From assembly GCF_029193575.1 (NCBI RefSeq), contig NZ_JARGCS010000008.1, positions 233,098 through 297,097 of the forward strand: a stretch of DNA of 64,000 nucleotides, written 5' to 3'. Position 1 is the first letter of the stretch. Every line of letters starts with the position of its first letter. The notes under the pieces are model-generated. The model was not told where the DNA came from. It worked only from the letters and a program-made list of their open reading frames with translations, and did not search any database. This document shows, piece after piece, positions 54,073 through 63,900 of this stretch. Made by a program: the position numbers and the translations under genes. The stretch comes from Pseudomonas entomophila (GTDB lineage Bacteria; Pseudomonadota; Gammaproteobacteria; Pseudomonadales; Pseudomonadaceae).

Positions 54073-54818
54073 CAGGCGAGGCTCTCGCTGCGAGGGTGGA
54101 CGGAGAACAGGCCGAGCAGGCGCTCCGGGGTCAGGGCCTGGGCGGGCGGGGCGTCGAACAGCACCTTGCGGCTCAGCCCGGTGACCCGGTCGGCCAGGCG
54201 CAGCACGGCTTCGAGGTCGTGCTCGATCCACAGCACGGTGGTGCCGGCCTGGCGCCAGCCGTGCAGCAGTTGCTCGAACACCTGGATGCCCGCCTCGTCG
54301 AGCGCCGACATCGGCTCATCCAGCACCAGCAGTTGCGGTTCGGGAACCAAGCCCTGGGCCAGCAGCACACGCTGGCGCTCGCCACCGGACAACGCGCCCA
54401 TGCGCCGCTTGCGCTTGTCGAGCATGCCCACCCGCGCCAGCGCGGCGTCGATGTCGGGCCGGGCCTTGCGCGACAGGCCGAGGAAGGCCGGGCGCTGTTG
54501 GCACATGGCGGCCATGAAGTCGTCCACGGTCATCGGCAGGCCGCGGTCGAACTCCAGCGCTTGCGGCACGTAGCCGATCACTTCGCGCTCGCTCGGCCAA
54601 TGCAGGGTCAGTTGGCCCTGGTGCGGCATCTGCCCGAGCAGGGTCTTGATCAGCGAGCTCTTGCCGCCGCCGTTGGGGCCGACGATGGCGTGCACGCTGC
54701 CGGCGGCGACGCTGAAGCCGACCTGTTCAAGGATGCGCGTGCGCCCCAGGGTCAGGTCGATGCCGGCGAACTCGATGCGTGGCCCGCAGGACGTGGCCAG
54801 GTTGGCCGCGGCGGTCAT
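54072..54818 (-). CDS. fpvD: Ferripyoverdine iron ABC transporter ATPase
   Basis: A 248-residue ATPase with Walker A GPNGGGKSSL, signature ALSGGERQRVLLAQGL, Walker B LLVLDEPMSALDE and H-switch WIEHDLEAV. Cytoplasmic partner of FpvE. It overlaps fpvC by 4 bases and fpvE by 1. Confidence 0.9.
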   Translation of the reverse strand: MTAAANLATSCGPRIEFAGIDLTLGRTRILEQVGFSVAAGSVHAIVGPNGGGKSSLIKTLLGQMPHQGQLTLHWPSEREVIGYVPQALEFDRGLPMTVDDFMAAMCQQRPAFLGLSRKARPDIDAALARVGMLDKRKRRMGALSGGERQRVLLAQGLVPEPQLLVLDEPMSALDEAGIQVFEQLLHGWRQAGTTVLWIEHDLEAVLRLADRVTGLSRKVLFDAPPAQALTPERLLGLFSVHPRSESLA

Positions 54819-55717
54819 GCGTGGTTCTCCTGGATGGCCTTGACCACGGTGTCGAGGTTGCGCTTCATCTCCACCTCGTATTTCTCCTTGGTGTATTCGC
54901 CGTAGGAGATGTGCGTCAGCGGGTAGATGTGCACGCCGGACTCGCGCTGGATGGTGTCCACGTAAGCCGACGGGAAGTCCATTTCCGAGAAGATCACCTT
55001 CACGTCCAGGGCCTTGAGCTGGTCGATGGTCTTCTTCAACTGCGCCGGGCTCGGCTCGATGCCGTGGGCCGGCTCGACCACCGCGGTCACCTCCAGGCCG
55101 AAATCGCGCACCAGGTAGTCGTAGGCGGCATGGATGGTCGCCACGCGGAACTCCGCGCCCGGCGCCTCGGTGACCTTGGCCAGCGCCTCGGCGCGCAGGG
55201 CCCGCAGGCGCTTGGCGTAGGCGCGGGCGTTCTGCGTGTAGTAGGTGGCGTTGGTTGGGTCGAGCTTGCCCAGTTCGCGGGCGATGTTGTTGACCTGGGC
55301 GATGCTGGCGCTGATCGACAGGAAGGTGTGCGGGTTGACCACCTTGCCGGCGCCGCGCGCGGCGATGCCGGTGGCCGCCAGCAGCGGCACGTTCTCGTTG
55401 GCCTCGATGGTCTTGATGTCGGGTTTTTCGCTGGCGGCGATCATGCGGTCGGCGAAGTCGTCGTGGCCGATGCCGTTGAGCACGATCACGTCCAGGGTGC
55501 CGATGCGCTTGATGTCTTCGGCGCGCGGCTCGTAGGCATGCGGGTTGAAGCCAGCGGGAATCAGCGGCACCACCTCGGCGCGATCGCCGACCACGTTGCT
55601 CACGTAGCTGTAGTAGGGGTGCAGGGTGATGCCGATGCGCAGGGGCTTGCCGGTGTCGGCCAGGGCCATGGCCGGCAGGACGCAGGCCAGGAGCAGAGCG
55701 AGGGCGGAGCGAAGCAT
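54815..55717 (-). CDS. fpvC: Periplasmic iron-binding protein of ferripyoverdine system
   Basis: A 300-residue TroA-like metal-binding protein with signal peptide 1-20 (ALA). Metal-ligand positions H33 (TLHPYYSYV), H68-region (FNPHAYEPRAEDIKR) and H140s (VNPHTFLSI), and a C-terminal Glu/Asp (FSEMD). FpvC accepts ferrous iron in the periplasm and delivers it to FpvDE. It overlaps fpvD by 4 bases. Confidence 0.89.
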   Translation of the reverse strand: MLRSALALLLACVLPAMALADTGKPLRIGITLHPYYSYVSNVVGDRAEVVPLIPAGFNPHAYEPRAEDIKRIGTLDVIVLNGIGHDDFADRMIAASEKPDIKTIEANENVPLLAATGIAARGAGKVVNPHTFLSISASIAQVNNIARELGKLDPTNATYYTQNARAYAKRLRALRAEALAKVTEAPGAEFRVATIHAAYDYLVRDFGLEVTAVVEPAHGIEPSPAQLKKTIDQLKALDVKVIFSEMDFPSAYVDTIQRESGVHIYPLTHISYGEYTKEKYEVEMKRNLDTVVKAIQENHA

Positions 55718-55761
55718 TGGGAAGTCCTTGGGGTCAGTGGCCGAGGTTCGGTGGCGATGGC

Positions 55762-56331
55762 TCAGTGGCGATGTTGGCGGGTGACGCCGGCGTCGTAGTG
55801 GCTGACGACCTGCTGCCAGCCTGCGGCGATCAACGCATCACGGCCCAGGTCGTCCGGGGCCTGCGCGCTGCGATCACGGCGCAGCCAGACGTCGCCCGCC
55901 CCGTCGCCGTCGCCGGGCAGGATCACCAGGAAACTGCCGGCCACCTCGGCGTCCTGGCTACTGCCCAGGTAGGCGCCGCTGCTCAGCCACTGCCACTGGT
56001 GGCGGCCGCGGCTGGCGCTGCTGGCGTCGTCGACGAACGGCGGCAAGCCTTCCTCGGCCAATGCCTCGACGCTCGGCACCTCAGCGGTTTCCTCGCGTAG
56101 CGCGCGGATCTCGTCGAGGGCCACGTGCAGGTCGGTGTAGATGCCCTGTTCGGCGGCGTTGAGGTCGCGGCGGGCGTCGACTTGATAGCTTTCGATGGCC
56201 TGTTCGTCGACCCGCTCGCCGCGCAGGCTCACCACCGTGGCGGCCACGGCGAGGAGCAGCAGCGCCGCCAGCAGTACGTAGAGGGTTTCGTGCCCGGCAC
56301 CGGCCGGGCGGATCACTTGGGCGCGGCTCAT
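55762..56331 (-). CDS. fpvK: DUF6162-type membrane protein of ferripyoverdine reduction
   Basis: A 189-residue protein with one N-terminal helix (about 15-36) and a periplasmic domain. FpvK assists FpvG in P. aeruginosa, where the reduction complex FpvGHJK releases iron. Start ATG 56331 overlaps fpvJ by 4 bases. The identification rests mainly on gene order; sequence family is DUF6162-like. Confidence 0.8.
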   Translation of the reverse strand: MSRAQVIRPAGAGHETLYVLLAALLLLAVAATVVSLRGERVDEQAIESYQVDARRDLNAAEQGIYTDLHVALDEIRALREETAEVPSVEALAEEGLPPFVDDASSASRGRHQWQWLSSGAYLGSSQDAEVAGSFLVILPGDGDGAGDVWLRRDRSAQAPDDLGRDALIAAGWQQVVSHYDAGVTRQHRH

Positions 56332-56648
56332 GGCTGGGCGATGTCCGCGTAGTCGATCTCCACCACGTGGCCGGGGCCGGCGTCGAACAGCACGTAGAAC
56401 TCGCCATCCGGGCGCTTGAAGGTCAGGGTCGAGTCGTCGCCGAGCTTGCCGGGCACCAGCACCTGCTCGTCGTAGCCGATCACGTCCAAGGTCACCCCCG
56501 GCGCGCCACTGCCGTCTGAGAAGCCGCCGGTGCACTTGATCTGGTCGCTGCCTTGCGGCACGCAGTCGCACATCGGGTTGTGCGCCAGCGCCGGGGTCGC
56601 GGCCAGGGCCAGCAGGGGCAGGGCGAGCCTGCGCAGCAGGTACTTCAT
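56328..56648 (-). CDS. fpvJ: Small periplasmic protein of ferripyoverdine reduction
   Basis: A 106-residue exported protein, signal peptide 1-22 (LALAATPALA). The mature start HNPMCDCV and IKCTGGF give three cysteines, and the domain resembles periplasmic beta-sandwich proteins. FpvJ accompanies FpvG in ferripyoverdine reduction. ATG 56648 overlaps the fpvH stop by 4 bases. Assigned by order and size. Confidence 0.82.
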   Translation of the reverse strand: MKYLLRRLALPLLALAATPALAHNPMCDCVPQGSDQIKCTGGFSDGSGAPGVTLDVIGYDEQVLVPGKLGDDSTLTFKRPDGEFYVLFDAGPGHVVEIDYADIAQP

Positions 56649-57184
56649 TGCTTGTCTCCTTGTTTCTCGAGCCAGGCGGCAGTGGCCGGCGAGGCCTTGG
56701 CCAGCGGCACGGAGGCCTGGTGCATGCTGCCGTCCCAGCCTTCGAGGGTGATCCACAGTTCGGCGTCGGGGCGGGTGCGGGGCGGGATCGGCAGCGACGT
56801 GCTCATGCGGTACGGCGGGCCGAACAGGATGCTGCCGGCGGTGCGCAGGTTGCGCGGCTTGCCGATGCGCAGGTAGATCGCCTTGACCCCTTCGGTGCAG
56901 GTGCGGCACAGGGCGGCGTTGAATTGCTTGAAGTGCCCGGCCGGGCCGTCGGCGCGTGGCGCTTCATCGCGCAGTTCGGCCAGGTCCAGGGTCCAGCGGT
57001 CGATCTGGATGGCCGTCACCGGGTTGGCGCCCAGGCCGCTGTCGCCGCGGAACAGGCTGGCGTCGGCGAAGTACTTGGGCATGAAGCCCAGGGGGATGAG
57101 GATCAGCAGGGCGTTGAGGTGGAAGCGCCATTTCAGCCACCACTGCTTGAAGCCGCCTTGCGGCAGGGGCTTGGCCTGGCTCAT
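56645..57184 (-). CDS. fpvH: Membrane-anchored protein of ferripyoverdine reduction
   Basis: A 179-residue protein with one N-terminal helix (about 22-42) and a periplasmic domain with CRTC (FNAALCRTCTEG). FpvH is a component of the FpvGHJK complex. The CxxC-type pair could take part in electron or metal transfer. It overlaps fpvG by 4 bases. Confidence 0.82.
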   Translation of the reverse strand: MSQAKPLPQGGFKQWWLKWRFHLNALLILIPLGFMPKYFADASLFRGDSGLGANPVTAIQIDRWTLDLAELRDEAPRADGPAGHFKQFNAALCRTCTEGVKAIYLRIGKPRNLRTAGSILFGPPYRMSTSLPIPPRTRPDAELWITLEGWDGSMHQASVPLAKASPATAAWLEKQGDKQ

Positions 57185-58359
57185 GGCTGTGCCTCCACGA
57201 CGGTCTTGGGCGCACGCGCCGGGCGCTCGCTGCGTTTCAGGGCGGCGGCGGTGGCCTGGGCGGTGCGTTTGGTCCAGATCAGCAGGCCGCTGAACACCAT
57301 CAGGGTCAGCACCAGGCCGAAGAAGAACCAGATCAGCTTGATCGACAGGCCGCCGAAGTCACCGGTGTGCAGCGGGCGCATGGACTCGGCGAAGAACTCC
57401 AGGCCCGTGCGGTCGGCCAGCAGGAACTGGCTGTCGACGTGGCGGGTGTAGGGGTTGACCGAGGCGGTCTGGTACATCAGCGGGTACCAGCCGCGGCCCA
57501 TCAGGCCGATATGGCTGTAGGCGGTGGCCGGCAGGTTGATGTAGCTGATGTCCAGGCCCGGGATGCGCTCGCGGGCGATGCGCACGGCCTCGTCCAGGTC
57601 GGTGCGCGGCGCCGGGCTGCCGTCGGCGGTCTGCGGCACCTGCTCGCGGGCGATCACCGGCACGATGGGTTCGGAGGAGATGGTGATGTGGTTGTCGGCC
57701 AGGGTCGCCTGGATCAGGAACCAGGTGCCGGTGATGGAGATCACCGCGATGAACCAGATCGACCAGACCCCGGCCAGGCGGTGCACGTCGCCCCAGAAGA
57801 TCCGCGAGCCGTGGGCCAGGCGCGGCAGCTTGAAGAAGCCGCGCCAGAATTTCTTGTACACCACCAGGCCCGTGATCAGCGAGGCGAGCATCGGCAGGCC
57901 GAGGATCGATACCAGGTACCAGCCCCAGCTGTAGCCGTTGGTGAACGGCACCAGCCACCAACCGTGCAGGGCGCGGGTGAAGGCTTCGAAGTTGAAGTCC
58001 GGGGTCTTGCCCTGAATGGCCCCGGTGTAGGGGTTCACGTACAGGCTCGGCGCGGTGCCGTCGGGGTAGGTGACGCCGACGTTGAGGGCGAAGTGCGAGC
58101 CGTCCGGCTGGTTGATGTAGCGCACCGCCATGTCCGGGTCGGCCTTGTGCAGGGCGTCGAGTACCTGCTGGTAGCTCAGGCGCTCGGCCTGGTCGTTCGG
58201 CGCGCTGGCGCGCACGTCGGGGTTGGCCAGCCAGACGATCTCCTGGCTGACCACCGCGAGCATGCCGGTGAAGCAGACGATCAACACGAAGAACCAGATG
58301 GGCAGGGCCAGCCAGCTATGAACCAGGAACCAGATTTTTGAACGCGACTTTTTCGACAT
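57181..58359 (-). CDS. fpvG: PepSY-family ferripyoverdine reductase component
   Basis: A 392-residue inner-membrane protein with four predicted helices and PepSY domains (WVHSW-like start, LPIWFFVLIVCFTGMLAV, IAVISITGTWFLIQA). FpvG reduces the iron in periplasmic ferripyoverdine so that pyoverdine can be recycled. It is the first gene of the fpvGHJKCDEF operon, the same order as in P. aeruginosa. No TAAAT-N16-CGT box lies upstream; an inverted repeat at 58443-58468 does. Confidence 0.89.
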   Translation of the reverse strand: MSKKSRSKIWFLVHSWLALPIWFFVLIVCFTGMLAVVSQEIVWLANPDVRASAPNDQAERLSYQQVLDALHKADPDMAVRYINQPDGSHFALNVGVTYPDGTAPSLYVNPYTGAIQGKTPDFNFEAFTRALHGWWLVPFTNGYSWGWYLVSILGLPMLASLITGLVVYKKFWRGFFKLPRLAHGSRIFWGDVHRLAGVWSIWFIAVISITGTWFLIQATLADNHITISSEPIVPVIAREQVPQTADGSPAPRTDLDEAVRIARERIPGLDISYINLPATAYSHIGLMGRGWYPLMYQTASVNPYTRHVDSQFLLADRTGLEFFAESMRPLHTGDFGGLSIKLIWFFFGLVLTLMVFSGLLIWTKRTAQATAAALKRSERPARAPKTVVEAQP

Positions 58360-58442
58360 GGATCAGGCAACTTGATATCAGGGCGTAATAGACGAGCGCG
58401 GCACGCCACGGGGGTGTGCCGCGAAAGCTGTGATTTCACGGT

Positions 58443-58468
58443 GTCTCATGAGTAAGGACGGATGAGAC
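58443..58468. promoter_or_regulatory. Inverted repeat upstream of fpvG
   Basis: GTCTCAT and ATGAGAC, separated by 12 bases, form perfect 7-base arms 84 bases upstream of fpvG. Possible operator or leader hairpin. Confidence 0.35.
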
Positions 58469-58660
58469 CGGGAAACCTGCTGCCTATAAATGCAAGTAAA
58501 TGTTTCAAGCCCGGCAATCGTTATGGGTCTATGGGCTGTGACGCGCCCTCTGTGGGGCGGGTTTGCCTCGATATTCGTTTCATGTCCGGACCACGGCTGG
58601 AGATGTAACGAATGGGGGTGGGGGGAATTTACCGGTTTGTGTTGGGGTGATGGTGTCAGT

Positions 58661-58731
58661 GCCGGCCCAATCGCGGGGCAAGCCCGCTCAGGCGTGGCGG
58701 TGAACCTGATAGGGGCGGGCTTGGCCCTTGA
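58661..58731. repeat. REP pair (inverted)
   Basis: GCCGGCCCAATCGCGGGGCAAG on the left and GGCGGGCTTGGCCC on the right, in the 490-base gap between fpvG and the PAAR gene. Apart from this and the 58443 repeat, that gap holds no gene. Confidence 0.7.
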
Positions 58732-58849
58732 TGAGCTGCCGAAATATTCCGTCTTGGCGTAGGAAACGTCTTTTTCATTGCGGTCCCGGAAGCATATGGG
58801 TTTGCAACTGCTAGGTTCCCGAGCTTTTCCAGGCAAAAGGAACCTGCAC

Positions 58850-60247
58850 ATGTATCGCGTCAGTCTTGATGGTAGGGGGCAGGCAGTAGATGGTGACGGC
58901 ACCACAACGGGGGCGGTTTGCCTTGCCAGTGGTGTTGGCTACACCTGCGAGGGACGCAAGGTTCTGCGGGTGGGGGATGCGACGACGGACTGCCCGTTGT
59001 GCGGCGAGCCTGGCAGGGTCGTGGAGGGTTGTCGCTGGTTTACTTCCGATGGGCAGCCCGTGGCGCTGGATGGTTCGCTCGTGGCGTGCGGCTGTCCAAG
59101 TGGTAGCAACAGGGTAGTGGCGCCGTTGCATGGCAACCTGGCGTCTAGCCGCACGCAGCTTGCTGAAAATCCCGTTGCCCGCTCCAAGGCCGGGTTCGCA
59201 GGCCTCCAGTCCTCTACCGTGGCCTCCTCGCCACATAGCATCGTTTCGTCTCCAGCTAGCCTTGAGCCCGGCTTCTACATCGTGCCGCGCAGCATGTCCG
59301 GTGAACGGGTGCTGCTGAACTTGAGTGCGGACCAGTCCTTCTTGCCGATCGCGCGCTTCAGGCGCTTGAACCCGACCTTCGATGAAGGTTTCAAGGCCGG
59401 GGAAATGTTCGTCATTGGTGACCCCGGGAACGCCACGGCCTGTACCCGCGAGGAGGCGCACTTGATGCAGGCCGCCGAGCATGCGCGCCGGTCTTTGGCG
59501 ATGCTCAGTGAGGCAGAGGCCGATTTCATGATGGAGCACATCGGTGAGATTGCTGGGGTGCTCAATGGGGCGAGCCAATCCATGGGGGTCGGCAAGGACA
59601 TGTTGTCCCGTGGTTTGGGGCAAGTGGCAGACACGCTCAAGGGCATCGAGCAGCTGCATCAACGAGAGTTTGTCTTGCATGGGCATCTTAAAAGCCCGGA
59701 GTTTTTTGCATCACGCAGTGCGTTATATCAGCAGTTGGATGCGCAACTTCGTAGCGCATTCCTAGGTAAGTACCTCAACTTGGGTGGGTATGAAAGTTTG
59801 CGCAGAGGGCTGGGCATTTCCACTAAGAGTCTTGTGCATCACTGGTCCAAGTCGGGCGCGCCAGGGGCGATACCGGGGTATGCGACTCACCTGGATGAGG
59901 TGGCGAAGACAGCGAAATATTTGAAATATGGTGGACACGTGGCGCTAGGCCTTGGGGCGACCGCTTCTTATATGAAAATTCACGAAGCCTGTCGTGCGGG
60001 CGAAACGCAAGAGTGTAAGCGGGTTCGTCTTACCGAAACGGGCAGTTTTGCGGGGGGTCTTGCTGGTGGGGCTTTGGGGGCTGCGGCAGGTAAAGCGGTA
60101 ACAGGTCTGGTGTGCAGTTTCGGTCTATGGGGGCGGGCCGCCTGTGGAATTGCAGTGATCGGGGTAGGCTCCTTTGGCGGTGCAAGTGCTGGAGGTCTTG
60201 CTGGCGAGAAGTTCGGAGAGCTGATCTATGAGGTTGGATATGATTGA
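58850..60247 (+). CDS. PAAR-domain effector, putative T6SS toxin with glycine-rich C-terminus
   Basis: A 465-residue protein. Residues 1-93 form a PAAR domain (GVGYTCEGRKVLRVGD, four cysteines in DCPLCG/ACGC-like positions), the tip of a type VI secretion spike. A linker and helical middle domain follow. Residues about 398-465 are a Gly/Ala-rich segment with small-residue periodicity and two hydrophobic stretches, typical of membrane-inserting or glycine-zipper domains. The 3' half is AT-richer than the flanks. No other T6SS gene is nearby. AAGGAA lies 7 bases before ATG 58850. A pore-forming function is inferred, not shown. Confidence 0.8.
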   Translation: MYRVSLDGRGQAVDGDGTTTGAVCLASGVGYTCEGRKVLRVGDATTDCPLCGEPGRVVEGCRWFTSDGQPVALDGSLVACGCPSGSNRVVAPLHGNLASSRTQLAENPVARSKAGFAGLQSSTVASSPHSIVSSPASLEPGFYIVPRSMSGERVLLNLSADQSFLPIARFRRLNPTFDEGFKAGEMFVIGDPGNATACTREEAHLMQAAEHARRSLAMLSEAEADFMMEHIGEIAGVLNGASQSMGVGKDMLSRGLGQVADTLKGIEQLHQREFVLHGHLKSPEFFASRSALYQQLDAQLRSAFLGKYLNLGGYESLRRGLGISTKSLVHHWSKSGAPGAIPGYATHLDEVAKTAKYLKYGGHVALGLGATASYMKIHEACRAGETQECKRVRLTETGSFAGGLAGGALGAAAGKAVTGLVCSFGLWGRAACGIAVIGVGSFGGASAGGLAGEKFGELIYEVGYD

Positions 60248-60632
60248 TTTGAGTGAGTGGCCCATGGCATTCAAGCTCGTCTCTATTCTCTTGCCATTCG
60301 TGATCGGCTTGGTCGGGCTGGCAGTCGAGCTGCACATTGCTGCATCGCGGCACTTTACGGTGATGTGTTCAGCACTTCAGCGAAGCCGTGGGCTCCACGA
60401 AGAGTTGAGAAATAGCGGGGCATTCACTATGAAGTTTCGATTAATGACGGTGAGTGCCATGGCGGCAGGAATGGTGTGGCCGGTTTTGGCCATTCGGCAA
60501 GGCTGGCTGGACCCGGAAGACTACCGGCTTTTTCCGGGCGCTCTTAAAAGGCGGATGAAGGTGGGTATGTACTGCATATTCATCGGTATGACAGGGATAG
60601 CGTTCGTTGCCTGTCTAGTTGAGTTCAAATGA
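60228..60632 (+). CDS. Three-helix membrane protein, probable immunity protein
   Basis: A 134-residue membrane protein overlapping the effector gene by 20 bases. Predicted helices are at about 14-37, 70-88 and 110-130. It is AT-rich like the effector 3' end, so both likely moved together. In T6SS pairs, membrane-targeting toxins are countered by small inner-membrane proteins. ATG 60228 follows GGAGAG; ATG 60240 is also possible. A Rho-independent terminator follows at 60660. Confidence 0.72.
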   Translation: MRLDMIDLSEWPMAFKLVSILLPFVIGLVGLAVELHIAASRHFTVMCSALQRSRGLHEELRNSGAFTMKFRLMTVSAMAAGMVWPVLAIRQGWLDPEDYRLFPGALKRRMKVGMYCIFIGMTGIAFVACLVEFK

Positions 60633-60659
60633 TAATAAGGTACTGCTTAAGTGTGAAAT

Positions 60660-60687
60660 AAAGCCCCGCGAGTGCGGGGTTTTTATT
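60660..60687 (+). terminator. Rho-independent terminator
   Basis: Arms AGCCCCGC and GCGGGGT, loop GAGT, then TTTTTATT. It ends the effector/immunity transcript and insulates the NRPS. Confidence 0.88.
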
Positions 60688-60872
60688 GTGCGAGCGTTCG
60701 GCTGCCTGATGATCGTTGTGTTTGAAATAGCGCCAGATTCCAGCATGCGACACCCTTCCTGCAGGGCATGAGTGGGTGGGAGAAGTATCCCCGTTCATGC
60801 CGCTGGCGATGGGGGCCGGCGGGCACGTCGGCAATTCCCCTCCAGCCCCCGCCCCGCACCGCCGCCACCCGC

Positions 60873-60895
60873 TAATTTTTCCCGCCCCGGTTCGT
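60873..60895 (+). promoter_or_regulatory. Degenerate PvdS-type promoter before the NRPS
   Basis: TAAT (60873-60876), 16 bases, then CGT (60893-60895). One A shorter than the consensus TAAAT, but spacing and CGT fit, 55 bases before the NRPS start. Iron-starvation control is expected from function. Confidence 0.5.
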
Positions 60896-60950
60896 TCTAT
60901 AGGGACGACACACCTGTGCGCCTCCCGCCTCTGAACCCGGATGCCCCGAA

Positions 60951-63900
60951 ATGAATGCTGATCAATCCCTCAAGCTCGCCGGCCGCTTCATCGGCCTGCC
61001 CCTGGACAAGCGGCGCACCTTCCTCGCCGCGCTGGAAAAGGAAGGGGTCAGCTTCCAGCAGTTTCCAATCCCGGCGGGGATCGAGGCGGACGATCGCCAT
61101 GCCCTGTCGTTCGCCCAGCAGCGCATGTGGTTCCTCTGGGAGCTGGAACCCACCAGCGGCGCCTACAACCTGCCCGCCGCCGTGCGTCTGAAAGGCCCGC
61201 TGGATCGCGCCGCCCTGGAGCACGCCTTCGCCGCGCTGGTCGAGCGCCACGAAACCCTGCGCACGGTGTTCCAGCGCCAGGCCGACGGCCAAGTGCTGCA
61301 GGCGCCGTTGCAGGCGCCGGTGGCGGTGCAGTGGGCATCGCTGGCCGAACTGCCGGCGGACGCGCGTGAACGGCGGGTGGTCGAGCAGGCCGAGGACATG
61401 GCCGTGCAACCGTTCGACCTGGCGCAAGGCCCGCTGTTGCGCATCCGCCTGCTGGAACTGTCGGCGCAGGAGCACGTGCTGCTGCTGACCTTGCACCACA
61501 TCGTCGCCGACGGCTGGTCGATGGCCGTGCTGATCGATGAGTTCATCCAGGCCTACCAGGCCTTCCTCGACGGTCAGTCGCCGAACTGGCCAGCGCTGCC
61601 GATCCAGTACCGGGACTACGCCCTGTGGCAGCGTCGCTGGCTGGAGGCGGGCGAGCAGCAGCGCCAGCTTGACTACTGGTTGGCACAGTTGGGCAATGAC
61701 CACCCGGCCCTGGAGCTGCCCACCGATCACCCACGCCCGGCGCAGCCCAGCCACCGTGGCCGGCGCTGGGAATTCAACATCGAACCGGCGCTGGCCGAGC
61801 AACTGCGCTCACTGGCCCGGCGTCAGGACGTCAGCCTGTTCGTGGTGCTGTTGGCGGCCTTCAACCTGCTGCTGCAGCGCTACAGCGGCCAGCCCGACAT
61901 TCGCATCGGCACGCCGATCGCCAACCGCAACCGCGCCGAGGTGGAAGGGCTGATCGGCTTCTTCGTCAACACCCAGGTGCTGCGCACCCAGGTCGACGGC
62001 CAGCTCGACGTCGGTGAATTCCTGCAACAGGTCAAGGCCACGGTGCTCGGCGCCCAGGCCCACCAGGACCTGCCGTTCGAGCAACTGGTCGAGGCCCTGC
62101 GCCTGGAACGCGATGCCAGCCGCACGCCGTTGTTCCAGGTGATGTACAACCACCAGCCGGAGGTGGCCGACATCAGCGCCTATGCACTGCCCTCGGGGCT
62201 GGCGTTGGAGCAGGTGCAATGGCAGGGGCGCACCACCCAGTTCGACCTGACCCTCGACACCTTCGAGAAGGCCGGTGAATTGCGCGCCGCGCTGACCTAC
62301 GCCACCGACCTGTTCGACGCCGCGACCGTCGAGCGCCTGGCTGGGCACTGGATCGCGCTGTTGCAAGCGCTGGTGAGCGGGGAAGGGCGCCGCTTGTGCG
62401 AGCTGCCGATGCTGGGTGGCGAGGAACGCGACGCGATCGTTGGCGACTGGAACAAGGCGTTCGTCGAACACCCAGTCGAACAGTGCCTGCACCAGCTCAT
62501 CGCCCAGCGTGCCCGCGAACACGCCGACGCGGTGGCGGTGAGCTTCGACGGCCAGCAACTGACCTACGCCCAGCTCAATGGCCAGGCCAACGCCCTGGCC
62601 CATGAACTGATCGCCCGTGGCGTCGGCCCGGACGTGCTGGTCGGCCTGGCCGTGGAGCGCAGCCTGGAGATGCTCGTCGGCCTGCTGGCGATCCTCAAGG
62701 CCGGCGGCGCCTACGTGCCGCTGGACCCAGCCTACCCGCAGGAGCGCCTGGCCTACATGATCGAGGACAGCGGCATCGCCTTGCTGCTGGCCCAGCCACA
62801 GGTGCTGGAGCGCCTGCCGCTGCCCGAGCAATTGCCGGTATTGCTGCTGGGCGACAGCGCCTCGCGCGACGACGACCCGGTCACCGCAGTCGGCCCGGAC
62901 AACCTGGCCTACGTCATCTACACCTCCGGCTCCACCGGCAAGCCAAAGGGCACCTTGCTGGCGCACCGCAACGTGCTGCGCCTGTTCAGCGCCACCGATC
63001 AGTGGTTCGACTTCGGCCCGCAGGATGTCTGGACCCTGTTCCACTCCTACGGCTTCGACTTCTCGGTCTGGGAGATCTTCGGCGCGCTGCTCTACGGCGG
63101 CCGCCTGCTGGTGGTGCCGCAGGACGTCACCCGCTCGCCGCGCGAGTTCTACCAACTGCTGTGCGAACAGGGCGTCACAGTGCTGAACCAGACCCCGTCG
63201 GCCTTCAAGGCGTTGATGCAGGTCGCCTGCACCGAACCGGGCGAACAGCAACTGCGCCAAGTGATCTTCGGTGGCGAAGCGCTGGACGTGAAAAGCCTGC
63301 GCCCCTGGTTCGAGCGTTTCGGCGACCAGGCCCCGCAGTTGGTGAACATGTATGGCATCACCGAAACCACCGTGCACGTGACCTACCGCCCGCTGGCCCT
63401 GGCCGACCTGGAACGGGAAGCCAGCAGCCCGATCGGCGAGCCGATCCAGGACCTGTCGTGGTACCTGCTCGACGGCGACCTCAACCCGGTGCCCAAAGGC
63501 TGCGTCGGCGAGCTCTACGTCGGTCGCGCGGGCCTTGCGCGTGGCTACCTGAACCGGGGCGACCTGAGCGCGACGCGCTTCATCCCCGACCCGTTCGGCA
63601 ACGACGGCGGCCGCCTGTACCGCACCGGCGACCTGGCCCGTTACCAGGCCGACGGCGTGATCGAGTACATCGGCCGTATCGACCACCAGGTGAAGATCCG
63701 CGGTTTCCGCATCGAACTGGGCGAAATCGAAGCGCGCCTGCTGGCCGACCCAGCGGTGGGCAGTGTGGCGGTATTGCCGCATGGCGAAGGCGAGGCGCTG
63801 CAACTGGTGGCCTACGTGGTGCCGAAAGATGCAGCGCTGGCCGACGCCAGCCCCGAAGCCCAGGCCGACGCCCGCGACCAGCTCAAGGCCGGCCTGCGCG

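Noticed and set aside
56648..57451. Plus-strand frames over the fpvH/fpvG genes
   Set aside because: They mirror the fpv genes and have no family motif or ribosome site.
58486..58505. AT-rich stretch resembling a Fur box upstream of fpvG
   Set aside because: Too few matches to the 19-base consensus and no clear hexamer array.
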